Below are positions 1 through 5,305 of a DNA stretch of 6,067 nucleotides, piece after piece. The DNA is from an uncultured Bacteroidales bacterium (GTDB lineage Bacteria > Bacteroidota > Bacteroidia > Bacteroidales > P3): contig CAMWSI010000054.1 in the NCBI GenBank assembly GCA_947176875.1, positions 1 through 6,067 on the forward strand. Reading direction: 5' to 3'. The notes under the pieces were generated by a model. That model was not told the origin of the DNA, made no database searches, and saw nothing but the letters and a program-made list of their open reading frames with translations. The translations under genes and the position numbers were made by a program. Position 1 is the first letter of the stretch, and every line of letters starts with the position of its first letter.

Positions 1-39
1 ATATTTCAAGTGAACTTTTATTGATATTGCCAGGAGAAA

Positions 40-291
40 TTGGAACGCTTGCCGGAAGATCGTTTCTATACGTTGCAGACGGCTAAGACGCACAATCCGC
101 TGATTATGCTGCTGATTTCGTTCTCTGTCGGCCTGATAGGCGTGGACCGTTTCCTGCTGGGGCAAATCGGTTTGGGGATTCTGAAGCTCATTACGCTCGG
201 CGGGCTCGGCATCTGGTATATCATTGACTGGTTCGTCATCATGGAATCGACGCGCACCGAGAATTTCGAACGCATCATGGACCGCATCTAA
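40..291 (+). CDS. Small TM2-domain membrane protein
   Basis: An 83-residue protein that is almost entirely a TM2 domain. Two hydrophobic segments (about residues 21-36 and 50-68) flank a short turn with the motif GVDRFLLGQIGLG (34-46). The second segment carries GIWYIIDWF (57-65), the Gly-Ile-Trp...Asp pattern typical of the family, and a charged tail follows (70-83). It is an inner-membrane protein whose biochemical role is not established; I infer none. The only start that keeps the N-terminal residues is TTG at 40, with AGGAG at 32-36 just 3 bases before it, which is closer than usual. An in-frame TGA at 22-24 prevents further extension, and the first in-frame ATG (108) would cut into the first membrane segment. 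Many Bacteroidetes relatives have a longer N-terminal region, so a short form, a frameshift, or a wrongly placed start are all possible. It lies 50 bases upstream of ung on the same strand. Confidence 0.8.
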   Translation: MERLPEDRFYTLQTAKTHNPLIMLLISFSVGLIGVDRFLLGQIGLGILKLITLGGLGIWYIIDWFVIMESTRTENFERIMDRI

Positions 292-341
292 CCGTCGGTC
301 GGGTGGAAGCGAAGCATTGCGACACGTCGGCCGGGCCGGCC

Positions 342-1022
342 ATGCAACCGAAATTGGAGCCTTCGTGGCTCAAGGTGTTGCAGGCCGAGTTCTCGCAACC
401 GTATATGTATGCGTTGCGGGATTTTCTACGGTCGGAGAAGCGTCAATATACGGTTTATCCGCCGGGGCCGCGCATTTTCCATGCGTTCGAGGCCACGCCT
501 TTCGAGGCCGTCAAGGGCGTGATTCTGGGGCAAGACCCTTATCACGGGCCGGGGCAGGCCGAGGGTTTGTGCTTTTCGGTGCCTGAGACGCAGCCGTTGC
601 CGCCTTCACTTCAGAATATCTATAAGGAGATACAGGACGATATCGGTTGCAGGCCGTTGCCGAACGGCCATTTGGAGTCGTGGGCGCGGCAGGGCGTATT
701 CCTGTTGAACACGACACTGACGGTACGCGAACACCAGCCGCTTTCGCATAAGGATCACGGTTGGGAAACGTTTACCGATGCCGTCATAAAGGCCTTGTCT
801 GCCCATCGGGACGGGTTGGTATTCCTGTTGTGGGGCGGTCCGGCCCAACGCAAACGGCCGCTCATAGACGAGACGCGGCATACCGTGCTGGCGGCGCCGC
901 ACCCGTCGCCCCTGTCTGCTTACCGCGGTTTTTTCGGTTGCAAACATTTCTCTCAGACTAACCGCATATTGGTAGAGCGCGGCCTGAAGCCCATCGAATG
1001 GGGGATGCCTAAGGCGGATTAA
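342..1022 (+). CDS. ung: Uracil-DNA glycosylase, family 1
   Basis: This enzyme removes uracil from DNA, the first step of base-excision repair after cytosine deamination or dUTP misincorporation. With the ATG at 342 the protein is 226 residues, close to the 229 of the E. coli enzyme. The family 1 motifs are present in order: the water-activating loop GQDPYHG (63-69, catalytic Asp65), Phe78 in GLCFS that stacks on uracil, LLN (121-123, Asn123 recognising uracil), and the HPSPLSA loop (187-193, catalytic His187). The frame stays open up to a GTG at 303, but those 13 extra residues look unlike the family and the ATG start fits family length, so I chose the ATG. No clear Shine-Dalgarno sequence is visible; the bases just upstream are GC-rich (GGCCGGGCCGGCC). 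It is probably co-transcribed with the TM2 gene before it and aroQ after it (48-base gap). Nothing in the sequence suggests loss of function. Confidence 0.97.
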   Translation: MQPKLEPSWLKVLQAEFSQPYMYALRDFLRSEKRQYTVYPPGPRIFHAFEATPFEAVKGVILGQDPYHGPGQAEGLCFSVPETQPLPPSLQNIYKEIQDDIGCRPLPNGHLESWARQGVFLLNTTLTVREHQPLSHKDHGWETFTDAVIKALSAHRDGLVFLLWGGPAQRKRPLIDETRHTVLAAPHPSPLSAYRGFFGCKHFSQTNRILVERGLKPIEWGMPKAD

Positions 1023-1070
1023 ACGGCCCGTCGCCATCGGGCGGTCTATCGGGAAAAATCAGGACAAATT

Positions 1071-1499
1071 ATGAAAATAGGCATCATCAACGGCCCGAAT
1101 CTGAATCTGTTGGGCTTACGCGAGCCGACGATTTACGGACAAGAGGGGTTCGAGACCATCCTCAAAGCCTTGGAGGCGCGTTATCCGACCCATACTTTCG
1201 TTTATTTCCAATCCAACATAGAGGGGGAACTTATCAATGCCGTTCAGGATATGGCGTTGCGGCAAGGCTGTGCGGGCATCCTGCTGAACGCGGGCGGCTA
1301 TACGCATACGTCGGTGGCCTTGCACGACGCCATAAAGGCTGTATCCGTGCCGGTTTTGGAAATCCATCTGTCGCAGGTGGCGGCGCGGGAGGAATTCCGG
1401 CATACCTCGCTCATGGGGGTGGCCTGTCGCGGTACAATCTCCGGCTTCGGCAAGGACAGTTACCGCCTCGGCGTGGAAGCCGTGGTGTCTTCTTTGTAG
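1071..1499 (+). CDS. aroQ: Type II 3-dehydroquinate dehydratase
   Basis: A cytoplasmic shikimate-pathway enzyme that converts 3-dehydroquinate to 3-dehydroshikimate on the way to chorismate. At 142 residues it has the normal length for the small dodecameric type II class. Visible motifs are the N-terminal INGPNLNLLG (6-15); the flexible lid with Arg17 and catalytic Tyr22 (EPTIYG); LLNAGGYTHTS (71-81) with substrate-binding Asn73 and His79; EIHLS (97-101) with the second conserved histidine, His99; and REEFRHTS (106-113) with Arg110. The usual asparagine after EIHLS is replaced by glutamine, a minor variation. AGGA at 1061-1064 sits 6 bases before the ATG, the best Shine-Dalgarno in this group. 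The last 40 bases overlap the 3' end of the convergent glycosyltransferase gene. No T-rich terminator separates the two, so their transcripts should be complementary at the ends. Confidence 0.96.
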   Translation: MKIGIINGPNLNLLGLREPTIYGQEGFETILKALEARYPTHTFVYFQSNIEGELINAVQDMALRQGCAGILLNAGGYTHTSVALHDAIKAVSVPVLEIHLSQVAAREEFRHTSLMGVACRGTISGFGKDSYRLGVEAVVSSL

Positions 1500-2527
1500 A
1501 ATTTCTTGGGATTCAGTTGGTCGAACCGTCGGATCCGACGGAGATGATAATCCGCTACGATGGAACTCAAATAGGTGTTGTCCACATAGGCGTGGCGCGG
1601 CAGGAGGTCGTAATCCGCGCGATATTGGCGGCGCATTTGGAAAAACGCGCGGTAGGCCTTGAATACGGCCGCGCATTCCGGTAGGCCGCCCGAGGCGAGG
1701 AACGACAGCGCGGCCACGGTGTCCAAAAAGACGCGTGCGCAGAAAACGCGGCGGAAACGACCGGGTGTCAGATTCTTATATAATAAGCATAAATTGTTTC
1801 GGAAGTTGAGGAAGGTCTTGCGGGGCGAACGCTTGGGCAAGGTGCCGCCGCCTATATGATAGACCGTCGATTCGGGGCAGTACAGTATTTTGTAGCCGAA
1901 GTTTTTGAGCCGCCAGCAGAAATCGATTTCCTCCATGTGGGCGAAGAATGCCGCGTCCAAACCGCCGAATTTTCGGTAGAGCCCGGCGCGTACGAACAAT
2001 GCGGCGCCCGAAGCCCAGAAAATCTCGCTGGGCGTGTCGTACTGGCCGCGGTCGGCCTCCACGCTGTCGAACAGGCGGCCGCGGCAGAACGGGTAGCCCA
2101 ACCGGTCGATAAAGCCGCCCGCCGCCCCCGCGTATTCGAAATGCGTAGGCCGGTCGTAGGCGCGCAACTTGGGCTGGGCCGCGGCGGCCGACGGGTCGGC
2201 TTCCAGCATCGCGATGACGGGTTCCACCCAATGCGGACTTACCTCTATATCCGAATTGAGCAGCACGTAATAGTCGGCCTCCACTTGGCTTAGAGCCTGA
2301 TTGTAGCCCTCGGCGAAGCCGTAGTTGACGTCGTTTTCGATAAGCCGGATCTGCGGATAGTTTTGTCGCATGAATGGTACGGAATCGTCGGTGGAGGCGT
2401 TGTCGGCCACGATGATGTCGGCGGTTTCGGCCGGCGTATGGCGCAACAAAGAAGGCAGGAAGCGTTCCAAAAAATGCCGGCCGTTCCAGTTCAGGATTAC
2501 GACGGCCACCGAAGGCGAAGTGCTCAT
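1460..2527 (-). CDS. Family 2 glycosyltransferase (rhamnosyltransferase-like)
   Basis: A 355-residue GT2 enzyme with a GT-A fold that transfers a sugar from a nucleotide sugar to a growing glycan. The N-terminal VVILNWNG (9-16) and ADNASTDDS (41-49) form the nucleotide-binding start. NSD (91-93) is the metal-binding DxD-type motif. WASGAALFVR (171-180) and HMEEIDFCWR (197-206), with acidic residues E199, E200 and D202, form the acceptor and catalytic-base region, followed by YHIGGGTL (223-230). This layout matches the WbbL/rhamnosyltransferase-like branch. Sugar and acceptor cannot be read from sequence. Residues about 265-282 are hydrophobic and may rest on the inner membrane. The ATG at 2527 follows an AGGAT on the minus strand, about 20 bases downstream of a TAnnTTTG box. 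The C-terminal coding end overlaps aroQ by 40 bases. The nearest partner by function is the GT4 gene at 4020, on the other strand. Confidence 0.93.
   Translation of the reverse strand: MSTSPSVAVVILNWNGRHFLERFLPSLLRHTPAETADIIVADNASTDDSVPFMRQNYPQIRLIENDVNYGFAEGYNQALSQVEADYYVLLNSDIEVSPHWVEPVIAMLEADPSAAAAQPKLRAYDRPTHFEYAGAAGGFIDRLGYPFCRGRLFDSVEADRGQYDTPSEIFWASGAALFVRAGLYRKFGGLDAAFFAHMEEIDFCWRLKNFGYKILYCPESTVYHIGGGTLPKRSPRKTFLNFRNNLCLLYKNLTPGRFRRVFCARVFLDTVAALSFLASGGLPECAAVFKAYRAFFQMRRQYRADYDLLPRHAYVDNTYLSSIVADYHLRRIRRFDQLNPKKFYKEDTTASTPRR
1526..1541. repeat. Perfect 16-bp palindrome near the convergent gene ends
   Basis: CCGTCGGATCCGACGG equals its own reverse complement. In RNA it could fold as a 6-bp stem with a GATC loop on either strand. 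It lies 27 bases after the aroQ stop and inside the glycosyltransferase coding region, where it encodes the arginine-rich run RRIRR (residues 330-334). No T-tract follows on either strand, so it is not a classical intrinsic terminator. It could slow transcription or protect the aroQ transcript 3' end, or simply be a by-product of arginine codons. Confidence 0.6.
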
Positions 2528-2552
2528 GTCTTTCTATCCTAATAGTTAATTG

Positions 2553-2560
2553 CAAAAATA
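2553..2560 (-). promoter_or_regulatory. Candidate Bacteroidetes -7 box for the GT2 gene
   Basis: On the minus strand this reads TATTTTTG, matching the Bacteroidetes -7 consensus TAnnTTTG. It would start transcription roughly 20 bases before the glycosyltransferase ATG at 2527, leaving a short leader with AGGAT. No TTG or TTTG is present at the expected -33 distance; instead the left arm of the inverted repeat at 2581-2587 lies there. Support is the motif plus position only. Confidence 0.5.
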
Positions 2561-2580
2561 CGATTTTTGGCGGAAGTTTG

Positions 2581-2603
2581 GCGGGCTGTTTTGTAAAGCC
2601 CGC
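2581..2603. repeat. Inverted repeat between divergent promoters, candidate shared operator
   Basis: GCGGGCT (2581-2587) and AGCCCGC (2597-2603) are perfect reverse complements separated by 9 bases (GTTTTGTAA). The left arm begins 20 bases beyond the minus-strand -7 box at 2553-2560, and the right arm ends 19 bases before the plus-strand -7 box at 2623-2630, so each arm occupies the place of a -33 element. I infer a possible binding site for a dimeric regulator acting on both genes. A terminator is less likely, since no T-tract follows on either strand. No cognate regulator gene is in the window. Confidence 0.45.
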
Positions 2604-2622
2604 AAGATTGCGTGTAAATTTG

Positions 2623-2630
2623 TAACTTTG
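2623..2630 (+). promoter_or_regulatory. Candidate Bacteroidetes -7 box for hutI
   Basis: TAACTTTG matches TAnnTTTG exactly, 113 bases before the hutI ATG. The -33 position (about 2601-2603) has no TTG and instead holds the right arm of the inverted repeat. This would fit an activator-dependent promoter. A weaker alternative, CATATTTG at 2710-2717, lies only 26 bases before the ATG and misses one consensus base. The first choice would leave a leader of roughly 105 bases able to form alternative hairpins. Confidence 0.45.
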
Positions 2631-2676
2631 CGGTGTGCAGGGTGTGATGGCAATCGCCGCTTGTGTCGCGGCATCG

Positions 2677-2708
2677 GGGCGCTCGTAACGCCCGTAGCGT
2701 CGGGTTAC
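2677..2708 (+). promoter_or_regulatory. Two mutually exclusive hairpins in the hutI leader
   Basis: Hairpin A pairs GGGCG (2677-2681) with CGCCC (2689-2693) around a 7-base loop. Hairpin B pairs GTAA (2685-2688) plus CCCG (2691-2694) with CGGG (2701-2704) plus TTAC (2705-2708), with a 2-base bulge and a 6-base loop. They share bases 2691-2693 and cannot form together. Neither is followed by a T-tract, so attenuation by termination is not evident; control of translation or RNA stability is possible. This is visible pairing only, with no known family match. Confidence 0.25.
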
Positions 2709-2743
2709 CCATATTTGAAATAATTGAATAAATAACACAAACT

Positions 2744-4006
2744 ATGCTCGTTGTAAAGAATATCAAAGGCTTGGTGCAAATCCTGCCGGAAGACGTCCGC
2801 TATGTGGCGGGCGCGGACATGCAAAAATTGCAAGTGTTGGAAAACGCCTATCTGTGCATGGAGGGCGACCGGATAAAGGACTTCGGTGCCATGACCGATT
2901 ACGCGCCCAAGAAAGCGGCTTGGGGCGATGTGGAGGAAATCGACGCGTCGGGACGTTTCGTATTCCCGGCTTTCTGCGACTCTCACACGCATATCGTCTA
3001 TGCCGGCAGCCGCGAAATCGAATACAACGACAAGATCCGCGGGCTTTCCTACGAGGAAATCGCCAAGCGGGGCGGGGGCATCCTCAATTCATGCGACCGC
3101 TTGCGGGCCGCGACCGAAGACGAGTTGTTCGAGGCGGCCAAGGCGCGTTTCGAGGAAATGATGGCCTATGGCACGGGTGCGATGGAAATCAAGAGCGGCT
3201 ACGGGCTTGATCTGGAAAGCGAACTGAAGATGCTGCACGTTATCGCGCGGCTCAAGGCTTTGAATCTGGCGCAGGTGCGCGCCAACTTTTTGCCGGCGCA
3301 CGCCGTGCCGCGCGAATATGCGGGACGGCAGGGCGAATATGTCGATTTGATTGTGCGCGAGATGATACCGGCCGTCGGCAAGGAAAAATTAGCCGACTTT
3401 ATCGACGTGTTCTGCGACCGCGGTTTCTTTACCGTGGAGGAGACCGACCGTATGCTGGAAGCCGCGGCGGCTTACGGCCTTCAGCCGAAAATCCACGCCA
3501 ACGAACTGGATTTTTCGGGCGGCATTCAGGTGGGCGTCAAGCACGGCGCGTTGTCGGTCGATCATCTGGAGTATGTCGGCGAGGCCGAAATCGATAGCCT
3601 GAAAGCCTCGTGGAAGGACGGCCGCGGCACGATGCCGACGGTATTGCCGGGCGCGGCTTTCTTCCTCGAAATGGAACTGTCGCCGGTGCGCAAGATGATG
3701 CAGGCCGGCTTGCCCGTGGCTTTGGCTTCGGATTTCAATCCCGGTTCCGCGCCCTCCGGCAACATGCAGTTCGTCCAGTCGTTGGGTTGCATCCGTTATA
3801 AAATGTACCCGGAAGAAGTCGTGCACGCCACGACCATCAACACGGCCTACGCGCTCGGCCTGAGCGACGAATTGGGCGGCATTAGCCGCGGCCGCCGCGC
3901 CAACGTGTTCATCACCAAGCCGATTCCGAGCTACGAATATATGCCGTATTCGTTCGGCAACAACAAGGTGGAGACGCTGATTCTGAACGGCAAGGTGGTT
4001 CGCTAA
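2744..4006 (+). CDS. hutI: Imidazolonepropionase (histidine degradation)
   Basis: A cytoplasmic amidohydrolase-superfamily enzyme that opens the ring of 4-imidazolone-5-propanoate to give N-formimidoyl-L-glutamate, the third step of histidine degradation. The 420-residue length is typical. A small beta domain (about 1-70 and the last 40 residues) surrounds the TIM barrel. Metal ligands are visible as HTH (81-83) at the end of the first strand, His251 in KIHANE, and Asp330 in ASDFNPG. The family-specific RGGGI (109-113), EIKSGYG (148-154) and PAHAVP (184-189) are also present, and His274 lies in SVDHLE, so function should be intact. The ATG at 2744 follows an AT-rich leader without a Shine-Dalgarno sequence, as is common in this phylum. 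No other hut gene lies in the window: hutI is divergent from one glycosyltransferase and followed 13 bases later by another. Confidence 0.96.
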   Translation: MLVVKNIKGLVQILPEDVRYVAGADMQKLQVLENAYLCMEGDRIKDFGAMTDYAPKKAAWGDVEEIDASGRFVFPAFCDSHTHIVYAGSREIEYNDKIRGLSYEEIAKRGGGILNSCDRLRAATEDELFEAAKARFEEMMAYGTGAMEIKSGYGLDLESELKMLHVIARLKALNLAQVRANFLPAHAVPREYAGRQGEYVDLIVREMIPAVGKEKLADFIDVFCDRGFFTVEETDRMLEAAAAYGLQPKIHANELDFSGGIQVGVKHGALSVDHLEYVGEAEIDSLKASWKDGRGTMPTVLPGAAFFLEMELSPVRKMMQAGLPVALASDFNPGSAPSGNMQFVQSLGCIRYKMYPEEVVHATTINTAYALGLSDELGGISRGRRANVFITKPIPSYEYMPYSFGNNKVETLILNGKVVR

Positions 4007-4019
4007 ATCCTTTCCGCCG

Positions 4020-5192
4020 GTGAAAGTCCTGTTCCTGCCCGCCTGGTATCCGCACCGCCGCGACGCGATGTGCGGGTTGTTCGTGCGCAAGCATGCGCAG
4101 GCCGCATCGCGTCATGCGGATGTACACGTGCTGTATATACAAAGCGAGCCGGGTTTGGAACGGACGTGTTATGAAGAACTCCGTAGCGGTCAGGTTACGG
4201 AACACTACGTTTATTATCCGGCGGCAAACCGGGGCGGCAAGTTTTTGCGGTTGTGGCGTTATGGCCGGGCTTATGCGGCGGGCTTGCAGCGTGTTTTCGG
4301 GCAATGGCGGCCGGATGTCGTCCATGTCCAAGTGCTTACGCGGAACGCCGTCGCGGCCTACTGGTTAAAGTTGCGTTATGGCATACCCTATGCGGTTACG
4401 GAGCATTGGACGCGTTATATGCTGGGGCATTTTACGGGATGGTGGCACCGGAGACTGACCGCCTTTGTCGTAAAGCATTCGGCGGCCGTCATGCCGGTAT
4501 CCGAAGCGTTGGGCGCGGATATGCGCCGTTGCGGCTTGCATCATCCCAACTATCTGGTCGTACGCAATGTCGTGGACGATTTCTTTTTTGCCGAGGCGCC
4601 GCGCCCGATGCCGGCGGGAGAGGGAGCGGCCGGCGGGACGCCCCGGAAACGTTTTGTGCATGTCTGCTGTTTTGCCGAAGCACAGAAAAACAATTTCGGC
4701 CTGCTGCGCGTGCTTAAGCGTCTGGGAGAACGCCGGAGCGATTTTGTCTGTTATATGGTGGGCGGCGGCCGGGATTGGGCGGCCACGCGCGCCTATGCGG
4801 ATTCCTTAGGTTTGCGGGATGAAGTGGTCTTTACGGGCGAGGTAACGCCACTGGAAGTGCATACACAGTTGGCCGGGGCGGCCTTTTCGGTCTTCTTCTC
4901 GCGTTACGAGACGGCTTCGGTCGTCGTGGCGGAAAGCCTGTCGGCCGGAAAGCCGGTGGTCTGTACTTCCATACCGGCCATCGCCGAGATTATGGATGAC
5001 CACACGGGGCGCATGGTGCCGGTGGAAGACGAGGCGGCCTTGCTGGAAACGTTGGAATGGATGTTGGATCACGCCGACGCGTTCGACGGTGCGGCTATGC
5101 AACGCAAGGCGCGGCGGTTGTTTTCGGCCGAAACCGTCGGGAAACAGTTCGATGAAATCTATCGCGGAATGGCGGCGGTCCGCCGGCCGTAG
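4020..5192 (+). CDS. Family 4 glycosyltransferase
   Basis: A 390-residue GT-B retaining glycosyltransferase, probably working on the cytoplasmic side of the inner membrane in polysaccharide or glycolipid assembly. The N-terminal Rossmann domain begins MKVLFLPAWYP and continues with CGLFVRKHA (18-26), the usual GT4 opening. PDVVHVQ (98-104) and VTEHW (126-130) follow. A Gly/Pro/Ala-rich linker (about 193-209) leads to the C-terminal nucleotide-sugar-binding domain with VHVCCFAEAQKN (213-224), FTGEV (271-275) and the E-x7-E motif between Glu297 and Glu305, followed by SAGKPVV (308-314). Donor and acceptor cannot be inferred. The start is GTG at 4020, since the conserved opening begins immediately there; no ATG or strong Shine-Dalgarno fits. 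The gap to hutI is 13 bases with no promoter or terminator visible, so co-transcription with hutI is likely although the functions differ. Confidence 0.93.
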   Translation: MKVLFLPAWYPHRRDAMCGLFVRKHAQAASRHADVHVLYIQSEPGLERTCYEELRSGQVTEHYVYYPAANRGGKFLRLWRYGRAYAAGLQRVFGQWRPDVVHVQVLTRNAVAAYWLKLRYGIPYAVTEHWTRYMLGHFTGWWHRRLTAFVVKHSAAVMPVSEALGADMRRCGLHHPNYLVVRNVVDDFFFAEAPRPMPAGEGAAGGTPRKRFVHVCCFAEAQKNNFGLLRVLKRLGERRSDFVCYMVGGGRDWAATRAYADSLGLRDEVVFTGEVTPLEVHTQLAGAAFSVFFSRYETASVVVAESLSAGKPVVCTSIPAIAEIMDDHTGRMVPVEDEAALLETLEWMLDHADAFDGAAMQRKARRLFSAETVGKQFDEIYRGMAAVRRP

Positions 5193-5260
5193 TCCCTGTA
5201 TCGGGCATTTTTTCGTCATTATTGGGTAGTCGTTTTCGTATATATACTTAAAATTGGGGA

Positions 5261-5291
5261 TTGTCGCGCCCTATGGAACGTTATACCTTTG
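5261..5291 (+). promoter_or_regulatory. Bacteroidetes housekeeping promoter for the receptor gene
   Basis: TTG at 5261-5263, a 20-base spacer, and TACCTTTG at 5284-5291 match the Bacteroidetes primary-sigma pattern of a -33 TTG and -7 TAnnTTTG with ideal spacing. An AT-rich stretch (about 5237-5255, including TATATATACTTAAAA) lies just upstream and could act as an UP-like element. Transcription would begin near 5297-5299, leaving fewer than 20 bases before the first usable ATG. This also shows that the in-frame ATG at 5273, upstream of the -7 box, cannot be the start from this promoter. Confidence 0.8.
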
Positions 5292-5305
5292 CATCCGAAA
5301 TTCGA

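Noticed and set aside
303..341. N-terminal extension of ung from GTG at 303
   Set aside because: The 13 extra residues match nothing in the family, and starting at ATG 342 puts Asn123 and His187 at the same numbers as in the E. coli enzyme.
1026..1042. Small hairpin GCCCG / CGGGC in the ung-aroQ gap
   Set aside because: It is a 5-bp stem with a 7-base loop and no T-tract, common by chance at this GC content; it does not look like a terminator splitting the gene group.
1776..2738. A 320-residue open frame on the minus strand running through the GT2 gene
   Set aside because: It is a frame-shifted shadow of the glycosyltransferase: low-complexity, Arg/Gly/Pro-rich and without a recognisable domain. 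High GC at codon positions keeps such frames open.
3389..4090. A 233-residue minus-strand open frame opposite hutI and the GT4 start
   Set aside because: It is an antisense shadow rich in His, Arg, Ala and Gln, with no domain or promoter motif, lying over a gene with intact catalytic motifs.
5176..5213. Possible terminator after the GT4 gene: GC-rich inverted sequence at its end and TTTTTT at 5208-5213
   Set aside because: The strong stem (around CGGCGGTCCGCCG) ends about 20 bases before the T run, and only a 3-bp stem (CCC/GGG) lies next to it, so I could not support an intrinsic terminator.
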